A DNA stretch of 32,818 nt from CAYINJ01 sp964364745 (GTDB lineage: Bacteria; Patescibacteriota; Patescibacteriia; JACRDY01). Every line of letters starts with the position of its first letter. The first letter of the stretch is position 1. The stretch is from positions 1 through 32,818 of the forward strand of contig CAYINJ010000005.1 in assembly GCA_964364745.1 (NCBI GenBank). The letters run 5' to 3'. Made by a program: the position numbers and the translations under genes. Positions 25,188 through 32,239 of the stretch are shown here, in pieces. The notes beneath the pieces were generated by a model that searched no databases, had not been told where the DNA came from, and saw only the letters and a program-made list of their open reading frames with translations.

Positions 25188-26654
25188 CTATTTAATAAAC
25201 TTGCTCAAGAAACTTTGGCCACTCGCCCGGGTCGAAGCTCGAATGCGGGCTTTGGCGTGAGAGCTCTGAACAAACTTGAGCCAATCCGGACTGGGACCTT
25301 TGCGGTTTTTGTCGATTAACACTTCGACGATGTCGCCGCTGTTCAACCGGTGGTCCAGGTTGACAATCGTGTCATTGACGTAAGCCCGGCTGCATTTGTC
25401 GCCGATATCACTGTGAATGGCATAGGCGAAATCCACCGGCGTACTATCGACCGGCAAATCAACCACGTCACCTTTCGGAGTGAACACAAAAATCCGGTCT
25501 TTTAACACGTCCACCTTAAGATCTTGCAATTTCCGCTGGTTGGCTTCGATTTCTTTTTGCCAGACCCCCAACTCTTTAACCCAATCCATTTTCTTGGTCG
25601 GTTTAAATGAGTGCTTGCCGGCTTCGTCATAATACCAGTGCGCCGCAATCCCATATTCGGCTTGCTGGTGCATCTCGGGCGTGCGGATTTGAAACTCGAC
25701 CGCCCGGCCATCTTCGGTAAAGACCGTCGTGTGAATCGACTGATAGCCGTTGGACTTGGGCTGGGCAATATAGTCCTTGATCCGACCGGCTAGCGGCGGC
25801 CAGAGCTGGTGAATAATCCCCAACGCTCGATAACAATCCCCCACCGTCGGCACGATCACCCGCAACGCCACTAGATCGTGAATCTGGTTGATGTCTCGAT
25901 CATAGCGCAAGAGTTTGAGGTACAAACTATATAGTCGCTTGACGCGGCCAGCGATTTCGTTGGAGGTCAGCTGTTCTTTCTTAAACTCTTCTTCTAGTCG
26001 TTTCTCAATTTTTTTCAGATAACGTTCTTGCTCGGACCGTTTGACGATGGCTAACCCCGACACCCATTTAAACTCTTCCGGCAAAGCATACTGAAAGGCC
26101 AGGTCTTCCATGGTATCTTTGATGTCTCCCATCCCCAAGCGGTTGGCAATCGGGGCATAGATTTCCAAACTCTCCTCGGCGATCCGCTGCGCCTTATCCG
26201 GTTCATGGACGTTTAATGTCCGCAAGTTATCAATCCGGTCGGCAAAACGAATAATAATCACCCGCAAGTCCACCGCCATAGCGATGAACATTTTGCGCAG
26301 GTTTTCCAAATAGCGCTCGACGCCGCGATATTTGACCTTCCCGGTCTTGGTCACACCTTCAACCAAAAAGGCGATATCTTTGCCAAACTCTTTTTCCAAC
26401 GTCTCGATGCTCACGCCGGACTCTTCCGGCACGTCATGAAGTAGCGCCGCCGCCACAATTTTGTCGTCCATGCCCATTTTGGCTAAGATCATGCCGGCAT
26501 TAAATGGGTGGACGATATACGGATCGCCGGAGATCCGCTGTTGGCCCTCGTGCGCTTTGGCCGCAAAATCATACGCCAAAACCACCAGATCGGTATCAGC
26601 GTCGGGGTGGCGTTTTTTAATTTCTCGGACCAACAGGTCAGCACTTGGCTTCAT
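25188..26654 (-). CDS. rel: Bifunctional-type (p)ppGpp synthetase/hydrolase Rel (short form)
   Basis: 488 aa. Long RelA/SpoT homologues make and degrade the alarmone (p)ppGpp. The N-terminal HD hydrolase domain shows AHEGQQRISGDPYIVHP, ALLHDVPEESG (His73-Asp74) and FADRIDNLRTL. The synthetase domain (about 230-350) has GRIKDYIAQPKSNGYQSIHT with the RxKD motif typical of bifunctional enzymes, and EFQIRTPEMHQQAEYGIAAHW. A TGS domain follows (RIFVFTPKGDVVDLPVDST, about 390-450). The protein then ends, lacking the helical, zinc-finger and ACT/RRM domains that make full-length Rel about 700-750 aa. In the hydrolase motif the usual ED pair reads EE. ATG 26654 has a promoter only six bases upstream. 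Confidence 0.94.
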   Translation of the reverse strand: MKPSADLLVREIKKRHPDADTDLVVLAYDFAAKAHEGQQRISGDPYIVHPFNAGMILAKMGMDDKIVAAALLHDVPEESGVSIETLEKEFGKDIAFLVEGVTKTGKVKYRGVERYLENLRKMFIAMAVDLRVIIIRFADRIDNLRTLNVHEPDKAQRIAEESLEIYAPIANRLGMGDIKDTMEDLAFQYALPEEFKWVSGLAIVKRSEQERYLKKIEKRLEEEFKKEQLTSNEIAGRVKRLYSLYLKLLRYDRDINQIHDLVALRVIVPTVGDCYRALGIIHQLWPPLAGRIKDYIAQPKSNGYQSIHTTVFTEDGRAVEFQIRTPEMHQQAEYGIAAHWYYDEAGKHSFKPTKKMDWVKELGVWQKEIEANQRKLQDLKVDVLKDRIFVFTPKGDVVDLPVDSTPVDFAYAIHSDIGDKCSRAYVNDTIVNLDHRLNSGDIVEVLIDKNRKGPSPDWLKFVQSSHAKARIRASTRASGQSFLSKFIK

Positions 26655-26660
26655 GGTGGT

Positions 26661-26688
26661 ACTATATCGTATTATCCTTAAAAATCAA
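26661..26688 (-). promoter_or_regulatory. Proximal promoter of rel, leaderless
   Basis: Minus strand TTGATT (26683-26688), 16-base spacer, TATAGT (26661-26666), then only six bases to ATG 26654, so the transcript should start at or next to the A of the start codon. A second promoter lies about 240 bases upstream. Confidence 0.55.
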
Positions 26689-26695
26689 TTTTGAC

Positions 26696-26723
26696 TTGAC
26701 AAATCCGGCCATGGTGCTAAGAT
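26696..26723 (+). promoter_or_regulatory. Promoter of a candidate small RNA
   Basis: Plus strand TTGACA (consensus -35, 26696-26701), 16-base spacer and TAAGAT (26718-26723) preceded by the extended TGC. No annotated gene lies downstream on this strand before topA, which is on the other strand. Expected start near 26730. Confidence 0.7.
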
Positions 26724-26729
26724 AGAACC

Positions 26730-26803
26730 AAGTAATACTGGGTTTAAGACCCAGACCAAAACGCAGAGAATCCTCCTTTCCTCCAAGGGGGTTTTCTGTT
26801 TTT
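26730..26803 (+). ncRNA. Candidate small RNA (about 74 nt) with anti-SD-like loop
   Basis: The stretch between a good promoter and an intrinsic terminator holds no plausible ORF. It folds into a 6-bp hairpin (CTGGGT, loop TTAAG, ACCCAG; 26738-26754) and a terminator hairpin: a 12-bp stem (26764-26775 with 26787-26798, including G-U pairs), an 11-base loop, then TTTTT (26799-26803). The loop and upper left arm contain CCTCCTTTCCTCC, with CCTCC exposed in the loop; this resembles the anti-SD end of 16S rRNA. I recognise no known RNA family (not 6S, SRP, tmRNA or RNase P). Function unknown. It is antisense to the predicted long leader of rel. Confidence 0.55.
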
Positions 26804-26814
26804 AAGGCCATTTT

Positions 26815-26868
26815 ATGGCAAATAAAAAGCGGCCGACGGCGGCAAAAACCCCAAAACTTTGTAAGTAA
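26815..26868 (+). CDS. Possible 17-codon ORF, basic peptide
   Basis: ATG GCA AAT ... TAA encodes MANKKRPTAAKTPKLCK, with AAGG seven bases before the ATG. It lies just after the small-RNA terminator, so only read-through would express it. Composition (Lys/Arg/Thr/Pro) resembles tails of DNA-binding proteins, but nothing supports it beyond the start, stop and weak SD. Confidence 0.2.
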   Translation: MANKKRPTAAKTPKLCK

Positions 26869-26900
26869 TACCAGGGTGCCTGCGTCGAGCCGCAAGAGGC

Positions 26901-26929
26901 AGTATAGCGAATTGTTGGCCGGGAGACAA
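26901..26929 (-). promoter_or_regulatory. Distal minus-strand promoter (long leader of rel)
   Basis: Minus strand TTGTCT (26924-26929), 17-base spacer and TATACT (26901-26906). The first gene downstream is rel, about 240 bases away, so it would give rel a long leader that runs antisense across the candidate small RNA and contains the SD-like run GGAGGAAAGGAGG without an ATG after it. Just after the start is a small hairpin (GCCT ... AGGC, 26879-26901). Confidence 0.6.
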
Positions 26930-26935
26930 ACTAAC

Positions 26936-26953
26936 AAAACCCGCTGGAGCGGG
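26936..26953 (-). terminator. Intrinsic terminator of topA
   Basis: On the minus strand CCCGC, loop TCCA, GCGGG then TTTTG. It lies 33 bases after the topA stop codon and ends the dprA-capA-topA group, separating it from the distal rel promoter. Confidence 0.75.
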
Positions 26954-26986
26954 CCTTAAATTATCATCTCACCAGGGCAGCTTCAG

Positions 26987-29185
26987 TTATTGCCGTGTGG
27001 CACATTCTTTATTACTGCACTGGACAGTGTCGCCTTTGGCCCTGACCATCAAGGCGCCACAAGTGGCGCACTTCTCGCCAGTCGGTTTGGCCCAGAGGGT
27101 AAACTTACATTTGGGATAAGCATCACAGCCATAGAACGTGCCCCGGCGGCTGCGCCGCTCGACGATCTCCCCGGCTTTACACTCGGGACAAGTGACGCCG
27201 GTACTGGCGTTGGTCTGCTTGGTGGTCTTACAAGTCGGGTAATTCGAGCAAGCAATAAACTTGCCGAAGCGGCCGACTTTCATCACCATCGGTTGGCCGC
27301 ACTTGGGGCAGGTCTCATCGACCGTCTCCACCGGGGCGGCGTCACCGTTGGCGTCCAGCGGCTTGGCATTTTTACATTCCGGCCAACCACTGCAGGACAA
27401 GAACTTGCCGAAGCGGCCAATCTTGATCACCATCAGCTGACCGCATTTGTCACAAACCTCATCCGTCACTTCGGCGGTGGCATTGACTTTGGTCACCGTC
27501 TCCAGCTTGGTTTCGAGGTTAGCCGCGAAGGCATCATAAAAGGTTTTGATCACTGGCCGCCAAGCCACTTCGCCGGCAGCGATGGCGTCCAGCTCGCCCT
27601 CCATGGTCGCGGTAAAGGCGTAATCGACGATGTTTGGAAAGTGCTCGACTAGCAAATCAATGACAATAAAAGCGATATCAGTCGGCAGGAGCGCCTTGCG
27701 GTCACGGGTGACGTAACCACGGCTAATGATGGTGCCAATGGTCGGCGCGTACGTCGACGGCCGACCGATCCCCTTTTCTTCCAGGATTTTAATCAATGAC
27801 GCATCGGTGTAGCGCGCTGGTGGTTGGGTGAAGTGCTGCTCCGGCGTGATGGCCGTGGCGGTCACCAGCTCTCCCTTGGTCACGACCGGCAAAATCACTT
27901 CTTTGGTCGAGGTGGGATAAACTTTGAGGAAACCATCAAAAGTAATGGTCTGGCCAGTGGCGCGGAAGGTATACTTGGCCGCGGCTTCGGTCACTTCAAT
28001 GGCGGCGCTGGCGACTTGGGCCGGCGCCATCTGACTGGCCACCGCCCGGGACCAAATCAAGCGGTAGAGTTTCAGTTGCTGCGGGTTTAAGTGGCTGGCG
28101 ACTGATTCTGGGGTGCGGCTAGCTTCCGTCGGTCGAATGGCTTCATGGGCCTCTTGCGCGCCTTTGGAAGTGTTTTTGAAATAACGGGGTTTGGCTAAGC
28201 CATACTTGGCCCCATATTCTTTGACGATAAACTGCCCGGCTTCCGCCAAAAAATTCTCGGATAAATTGAGCGAGTCGGTGCGCATGTAGGTGATCAACCC
28301 CTGGTGGCCGGCCCGGCCGAGTTCGACGCCTTCGTAGAGTTGTTGCGCCAGCCGCATGGTTAGCTTGGCGGAAAACCCTAGTCGGCGGTTGGCTTCTTGT
28401 TGCAACGTCGAAGTTCGAAACGGCGGTAAGGGGTGTTTGGTGCTCTCCGAGCTGGTGACAGCACTGACCGTGTATTGGCCGTCTTTCAGCGCGGCGAATA
28501 GTTTGTCGGCTTGCTGCTGGTCGGCGATGGCAAACTTATCAAGGGTCGCGCCATCAATCGCGCTTAAGGCCGCGTGAAATGTCTCTTGTTTGGGCGTGAC
28601 TAAATCGGCTTCAACACTCCAGTACTCCTGGGGTTTGAAGGCCTCAATCTCGCGTTCGCGTTCGACAACCAACCGCCCCGCCACGGACTGCACCCGACCG
28701 GCCGACAGGCCCCGGACGACTTTTTTCCACAAAAATGGCGACAATTTATATCCGACTAAACGATCCAGCACTCGCCGCGCCTGCTGGGCGTCGACTAAAT
28801 GCTGATCGATCGGCCGGGGGTGCTCAACCGCCGCGGTGATGGCTGGTTTGGTAATTTCATGAAAAGTAATCCGCCGCTGCTTGGCCGCCGGCAGGTCAAA
28901 GAGTTGCGCCAAATGCCAAGCGATTGCTTCCCCTTCGCGGTCTTCATCAGTCGCGTAGTAGACCATCTCGGCCTTGGCGGCCAGCTTTTTCAGGGCGGTT
29001 AGGCGTTTTTGGTTCTCGCGAAAAACAACGTATTGCGGTTCGAAGTTTTTCTCTAAGTCAATGCCCAGCTTACCTTTCGGCAAATCACGAACATGACCAT
29101 ACGACGAATCAATGCGCCAATCCTGACCGAGGAACTTGGCGATCGTTTTAGCTTTGGTTGGCGATTCGACGATTAAGAGCTTCAT
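26987..29185 (-). CDS. topA: DNA topoisomerase I (type IA)
   Basis: 732 aa. Relaxes negative supercoils by a single-strand break with a 5'-phosphotyrosine link. The Toprim domain starts at LLIVESPTKAKTIAKFLG and contains the metal-binding YYATDEDREGEAIAWHL. The active-site segment is GLITYMRTDSLNLS (Tyr nucleophile, about residue 300). After the core come four C-terminal zinc-ribbon modules of the form CxxC...C(x)nC (CDKCGQL, CPKCGQP, CPECKAG, CATCGAL), each with the GRFGKF-type or related phrase. ATG 29185 lies 11 bases after the CapA-like gene stop. Length and domain set are typical for bacterial TopA with several zinc ribbons. Confidence 0.97.
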   Translation of the reverse strand: MKLLIVESPTKAKTIAKFLGQDWRIDSSYGHVRDLPKGKLGIDLEKNFEPQYVVFRENQKRLTALKKLAAKAEMVYYATDEDREGEAIAWHLAQLFDLPAAKQRRITFHEITKPAITAAVEHPRPIDQHLVDAQQARRVLDRLVGYKLSPFLWKKVVRGLSAGRVQSVAGRLVVEREREIEAFKPQEYWSVEADLVTPKQETFHAALSAIDGATLDKFAIADQQQADKLFAALKDGQYTVSAVTSSESTKHPLPPFRTSTLQQEANRRLGFSAKLTMRLAQQLYEGVELGRAGHQGLITYMRTDSLNLSENFLAEAGQFIVKEYGAKYGLAKPRYFKNTSKGAQEAHEAIRPTEASRTPESVASHLNPQQLKLYRLIWSRAVASQMAPAQVASAAIEVTEAAAKYTFRATGQTITFDGFLKVYPTSTKEVILPVVTKGELVTATAITPEQHFTQPPARYTDASLIKILEEKGIGRPSTYAPTIGTIISRGYVTRDRKALLPTDIAFIVIDLLVEHFPNIVDYAFTATMEGELDAIAAGEVAWRPVIKTFYDAFAANLETKLETVTKVNATAEVTDEVCDKCGQLMVIKIGRFGKFLSCSGWPECKNAKPLDANGDAAPVETVDETCPKCGQPMVMKVGRFGKFIACSNYPTCKTTKQTNASTGVTCPECKAGEIVERRSRRGTFYGCDAYPKCKFTLWAKPTGEKCATCGALMVRAKGDTVQCSNKECATRQ

Positions 29186-29196
29186 AGCTTCGGCTA

Positions 29197-30282
29197 TTAA
29201 TACCGTACTTCCGGCGGGCTGTCAACTGGGGATGAAAAAATTACTTGGTCAGTGACGCCAATCCGCTGTAAAATTTCCTGGGCTTCATCGGTCGTGGCCA
29301 GTCGGGGCGTTGAGTAATTTTCGATCACCACCGGGATGAGTTTCAGCTGCCGCAATTGCTTGGCTTGCCATTGGGCTTCTAAGATCAACCCCGCTTTGGT
29401 TTCCCGGCTCCACTCTTGATCAAAGACGAAATTGCCTAAGGAATAGAAGATCCATTTACCGTTGTACGGCTCAACAATTTGGGGCCAGTGGGGGTGGTGG
29501 CCGATGACCAAATCAGCGCCGGCGTCGATGGCCGCGCGAGCAAAAGTCACCTGCTGATCGGTCGGCTGCGTGGTGTACTCGGTCCCGGCGTGCATGGTGA
29601 CGATAACGATATCGGCTGGCGGCTTCGTCGCGGCCACGTCTTTGGCTACCTGGACCGGATCTAAGCCCGCAACCACCCAACGCCCAGCGGCCGAGTCGTG
29701 AAACGACTCATAACTATAGCCCAAAAACGCCACCCGGGTGTCGCCGATCGTCACGACGGCTGGAGTGTGCGCGGCGGTCCAGGTCTCCCCCGCGCCAATA
29801 GTAGCGATGCCGTGCTGGGCCAACCAACTCAAAGTGTACTCCAGGCCGGGCAGGCCTTGATTCATGATGTGGTTATTGGCTAAGTTAACCACGTCAACGC
29901 CAGCTAATTCTAGTCCGGCAATGGCGGCCGGTTCGGCCTTGAAGACCGTGCCAGCAGTTACTGGGCTGCCTTGATCAAAAAATGGCGATTCTAAATTGCC
30001 CAAGCTAATATCGGCCGCTGACAACAGCGCGGCCAGCGGCCCAAAGGGCAGCGTCCAGTCATTGGCTTGTCGCATTTTGGTGCCGACATGACGCGACAGC
30101 ATAATATCGCCGACCGCGCGGAGGGTAACAATCCGGGGTTGGCTGGCCGGCAATGATTGAGTCGCTAGCGCTTTGGTGGGTGGATCTGATTTAACTAACT
30201 CAATGGCCATCGCGGCGACGCCGGCCGCCGCGATGGTTAAAGTGATAATAATTCCGATTAACAGCCACTCGAGTCGATGCAT
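29197..30282 (-). CDS. CapA-family membrane-anchored metallophosphatase-like protein
   Basis: 361 aa from ATG 30282. A short N-terminus and one transmembrane helix (LLIGIIITLTIAAAGVAAMA) lead to an extracytoplasmic PGA_cap domain. Motifs seen are AVGDIMLSRHVG, LGNLESPF, VVNLANNHIMNQG, VTMHAGTEY, IGHHPHWPQ and YSLGNFVFDQ, the metal-ligand pattern of the calcineurin-like CapA fold. In Bacillus CapA helps make poly-gamma-glutamate; no capB or capC is here, so substrate is unknown. The ATG comes one base after the dprA stop (TAA-C-ATG), implying coupling; a GTG at 30309 would overlap dprA by 26 bases. Confidence 0.9.
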   Translation of the reverse strand: MHRLEWLLIGIIITLTIAAAGVAAMAIELVKSDPPTKALATQSLPASQPRIVTLRAVGDIMLSRHVGTKMRQANDWTLPFGPLAALLSAADISLGNLESPFFDQGSPVTAGTVFKAEPAAIAGLELAGVDVVNLANNHIMNQGLPGLEYTLSWLAQHGIATIGAGETWTAAHTPAVVTIGDTRVAFLGYSYESFHDSAAGRWVVAGLDPVQVAKDVAATKPPADIVIVTMHAGTEYTTQPTDQQVTFARAAIDAGADLVIGHHPHWPQIVEPYNGKWIFYSLGNFVFDQEWSRETKAGLILEAQWQAKQLRQLKLIPVVIENYSTPRLATTDEAQEILQRIGVTDQVIFSSPVDSPPEVRY

Positions 30283-30283
30283 G

Positions 30284-31384
30284 TTAAAGCCGAATATACT
30301 GCCGGCCACCCAAGTGGCGAATAAGATTGGCGAGTTCTAATTGGACCAGGAGTGCGTTTACTGTATCACTGGCCAAGCCAGTTTGCCAAATGAGTCGATC
30401 GATATGGCACGGCGCGGCGGACAAGGTCCGCCAGATGATTTGAGCGTCTCCGGTCAACTCCGGCGGCGCGGCTGGCGGCGCAGCGGGCGCGCTGGCCCAG
30501 CCCAGTTCAGACAAAATATCGGCCGCGTTAGTTGCCATCACCGCGCCCTGGTAAATCAGCTGATGACACCCCACGCTGGTGGGAGAAAAAATACTGCCCG
30601 GCACGGCCAAGACCACCCGATTTTGATCGAGAGCACTTTGAGCGGTAATCAGGGCGCCGCTTTTGGCGGCTGCTTCGACCACCACCACGGCGCTACTCAT
30701 CCCCGAAATTAACCGATTGCGTAGCGGGAAGGTAAATTTACTCCCCGGAGTACCAAACGGAAACTCGGATATTACCGCGCCGCCATTAGCCACCATCGTG
30801 GCCATCAGCGACTGCTTAGCGGCATTGCCGGCTGATGCCCGATCCAGCCCGGTGCCCAGCACGCCGATGGTGTAGCCACCCGCCGCCAGCGCCGCTCGAT
30901 GGGCCGCCTGATCGATCCCCCGCGCTACGCCCGAGACGATCCCAATACCGGCCGCCACCAGGCCAGTGACTATTTCCGCGGTCGCTTGCTCGCCGTACGA
31001 CGTCGGTTGACGACTACCGACCACCGCCACTAGCGGTCGATCCGCTCGGACGGTACCGCGGTGATATAGCAATGGCGGCCAATCATAAATCTGCCGCAGC
31101 AGTGGCGGATAGGTCTCATCGGTATGCCGCAGCAGCGTCACATCTTCCTGGTGCACTTGTCGCCACAGCGCGGCAATATCAGTGGTCGGCCGCGCCGCTA
31201 AGAGCTCGTCGGCCACGGCATCGGATATTCCGGAGCCGATGAGTTGCTGCCGATCAGCCACCAAAAAACTAGCCGCGGTGGGAAATTGCTTAATAATTTT
31301 GGCAAAGCGCCGGGCGCCAATCACCGGCACCGACGACAAGAAGAGGTAATAATCTTCTATCGACCAACTGACGGTTATGGACAT
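30284..31384 (-). CDS. dprA: DNA-processing protein DprA
   Basis: 366 aa from ATG 31384. DprA binds incoming single-stranded DNA in natural transformation and loads RecA. Visible are an N-terminal helix-hairpin-like segment (SSVPVIGARRFAKIIKQF), the Rossmann-like core with VAVVGSRQPTSYGEQ, GIVSGVARGIDQAAHRAAL, TIGVLGTGLD, SEFPFGTPGSKFTFPLRNRLISG and VVEAAAKSGALITAQ, and a C-terminal winged-helix domain (about 300-366). A GTG at 31432 would add 16 residues unlike the family. The presence of DprA fits the competence machinery often reported for Patescibacteria, but no com gene is in this window. Confidence 0.95.
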   Translation of the reverse strand: MSITVSWSIEDYYLFLSSVPVIGARRFAKIIKQFPTAASFLVADRQQLIGSGISDAVADELLAARPTTDIAALWRQVHQEDVTLLRHTDETYPPLLRQIYDWPPLLYHRGTVRADRPLVAVVGSRQPTSYGEQATAEIVTGLVAAGIGIVSGVARGIDQAAHRAALAAGGYTIGVLGTGLDRASAGNAAKQSLMATMVANGGAVISEFPFGTPGSKFTFPLRNRLISGMSSAVVVVEAAAKSGALITAQSALDQNRVVLAVPGSIFSPTSVGCHQLIYQGAVMATNAADILSELGWASAPAAPPAAPPELTGDAQIIWRTLSAAPCHIDRLIWQTGLASDTVNALLVQLELANLIRHLGGRQYIRL

Positions 31385-31418
31385 AAGGCGTGGTGAGAGT
31401 AAATGGCCGTCGAGTAGG

Positions 31419-31427
31419 AGTGTAGCA
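31419..31427 (-). promoter_or_regulatory. Possible extended -10 promoter for dprA
   Basis: Minus strand TGCTACACT, an extended -10 form, 34 bases before ATG 31384. No acceptable -35 is seen. It would exclude the upstream GTG start. Confidence 0.35.
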
Positions 31428-31457
31428 ACCACGAGATAAAATAATTCTAAAACCTTG

Positions 31458-31488
31458 CTGTCATCCTGAGCGGAGCGAAGGATGACAG
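31458..31488. repeat. Palindromic REP-like element
   Basis: CTGTCATCCT, an 11-base loop GAGCGGAGCGA, then AGGATGACAG: a perfect 10-bp stem. The phrase TCATCCTGAGCGNAGCGAAGGAT is familiar to me as a dispersed repeat in many unrelated bacterial genomes; only one copy is in this window. It sits between dprA and the terminator of the 188-aa gene. Confidence 0.6.
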
Positions 31489-31490
31489 AT

Positions 31491-31522
31491 ATAAAAGAAG
31501 AGAGCCCCGCTTGGGGCTCTCT
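31491..31522 (-). terminator. Intrinsic terminator of the 188-aa gene
   Basis: A 10-bp perfect stem (AGAGAGCCCC, 4-base loop, GGGGCTCTCT) followed on the minus strand by TTCTTTTAT. It lies about 20 bases after the stop codon of the 188-aa gene. Confidence 0.8.
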
Positions 31523-31543
31523 AGTGAGTGTAATTTTGATGGA

Positions 31544-32110
31544 TCACGCAGCCGCGAGAACCGCCGCGCGGTTGTGGTCGTAGAAGTCGCGATCGAGCCA
31601 ACGGGAGCTCCAGTGCCACTGATTGTTCCTCCAGAAGAGGTATCGAACGTACAAAGTGCCGTCCGAGTCACGATAAATTGTCCCCCAGAAGACAATCAGT
31701 GTCCCTTTCCACTCCTCGGGAATGAAGTCGGGATGAGCTATAAGCCAGTCCAACATATTGGCGTTGAAAACCGGCTTACTTTTCAATTTTTCGCGAAGTT
31801 GGCGGCCAGCGATGCCGCCAGCTTTCTGCTGATCATCGAGGTATAAACCAATCCGGCGGGAGTTAAACACGAACTGCCCACCCTGGCGGTGCTCCGCGAC
31901 TGACCACTTACTGGGAGTGAAGGGGATAGCGTCGAGGTCGATGAGGTGTTCCATCCACGGATCTTCTTTGCGCAAAAAGCGCTTCTGCGCCTCCAGCCAG
32001 CTCTCGCCGTCTTTCCCGGCGAGTTTTTCCAAAAGGTCATACACCGTAGCCAGCCATTCGACCGGCAAGAGTACGAGCTTTCGGAGAATGTTACCGAGCA
32101 TGTCAGCCAT
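31544..32110 (-). CDS. Conserved-looking hypothetical protein, Patescibacteria type (188 aa)
   Basis: No function is known to me. The N-terminus has an amphipathic or weakly hydrophobic helix (LRKLVLLPVEWLATVYDLL). The middle is charged (WLEAQKRFLRKEDPWMEH). The C-terminal half has a distinctive pattern: NANMLDWLIAHPDFIPEEWK, then VFWGTIYRDSDGTLYVRYLF, then aromatic-rich NNQWHWSSRWLD, and an Ala-rich tail. I associate this DWLxxxPxxIPEEWK...WGTIYRDSDG combination with uncharacterised proteins from CPR genomes, from memory only. There is no signal peptide. ATG 32110 follows a strong SD (GAGGAG, 32120-32125) and a near-consensus promoter 130 bases upstream, so it is probably well expressed as a single gene. 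Confidence 0.85.
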   Translation of the reverse strand: MADMLGNILRKLVLLPVEWLATVYDLLEKLAGKDGESWLEAQKRFLRKEDPWMEHLIDLDAIPFTPSKWSVAEHRQGGQFVFNSRRIGLYLDDQQKAGGIAGRQLREKLKSKPVFNANMLDWLIAHPDFIPEEWKGTLIVFWGTIYRDSDGTLYVRYLFWRNNQWHWSSRWLDRDFYDHNRAAVLAAA

Positions 32111-32159
32111 GGTCAGTTTCTCCTCATCTAGGGGTTGCTGCCACGAGCGTCACTACGAC

Positions 32160-32209
32160 GGTCATAGCCAGCAGACGCCTGCTTTGTTAAGCATCTATTG
32201 GCTATGACC
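32160..32209 (-). promoter_or_regulatory. Long hairpin in the leader of the 188-aa gene
   Basis: The arms GGTCATAGCCA and TGGCTATGACC are perfect 11-base inverted repeats. Inside them, after a two-base internal loop, a further six pairs form (AGATGC with GCGTCT, one G-U), leaving a 12-base loop. It lies in the roughly 122-base leader, between promoter and SD. No U-tract follows, so it is not a simple terminator. It could be a stabilising or regulatory structure, or a protein-binding palindrome. Confidence 0.6.
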
Positions 32210-32239
32210 TCATATAATATAAAAGAACTATGATGGGAT

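Noticed and set aside
26815..26868. Leader peptide controlling a downstream gene
   Set aside because: No plus-strand gene follows for over 2 kb, so an attenuator role has no target; it is listed only as a low-confidence ORF.
26662..26937. 91-codon minus-strand ORF between topA and rel
   Set aside because: The frame runs through two promoters and a terminator hairpin, has no sensible start after the SD-like GGAGG run, and the peptide looks random.
26990..27652. 220-codon plus-strand ORF opposite topA
   Set aside because: It is antisense to the zinc-ribbon end of TopA, a clear gene, and its sequence mirrors the repeated CxxC and GRFGKF codons.
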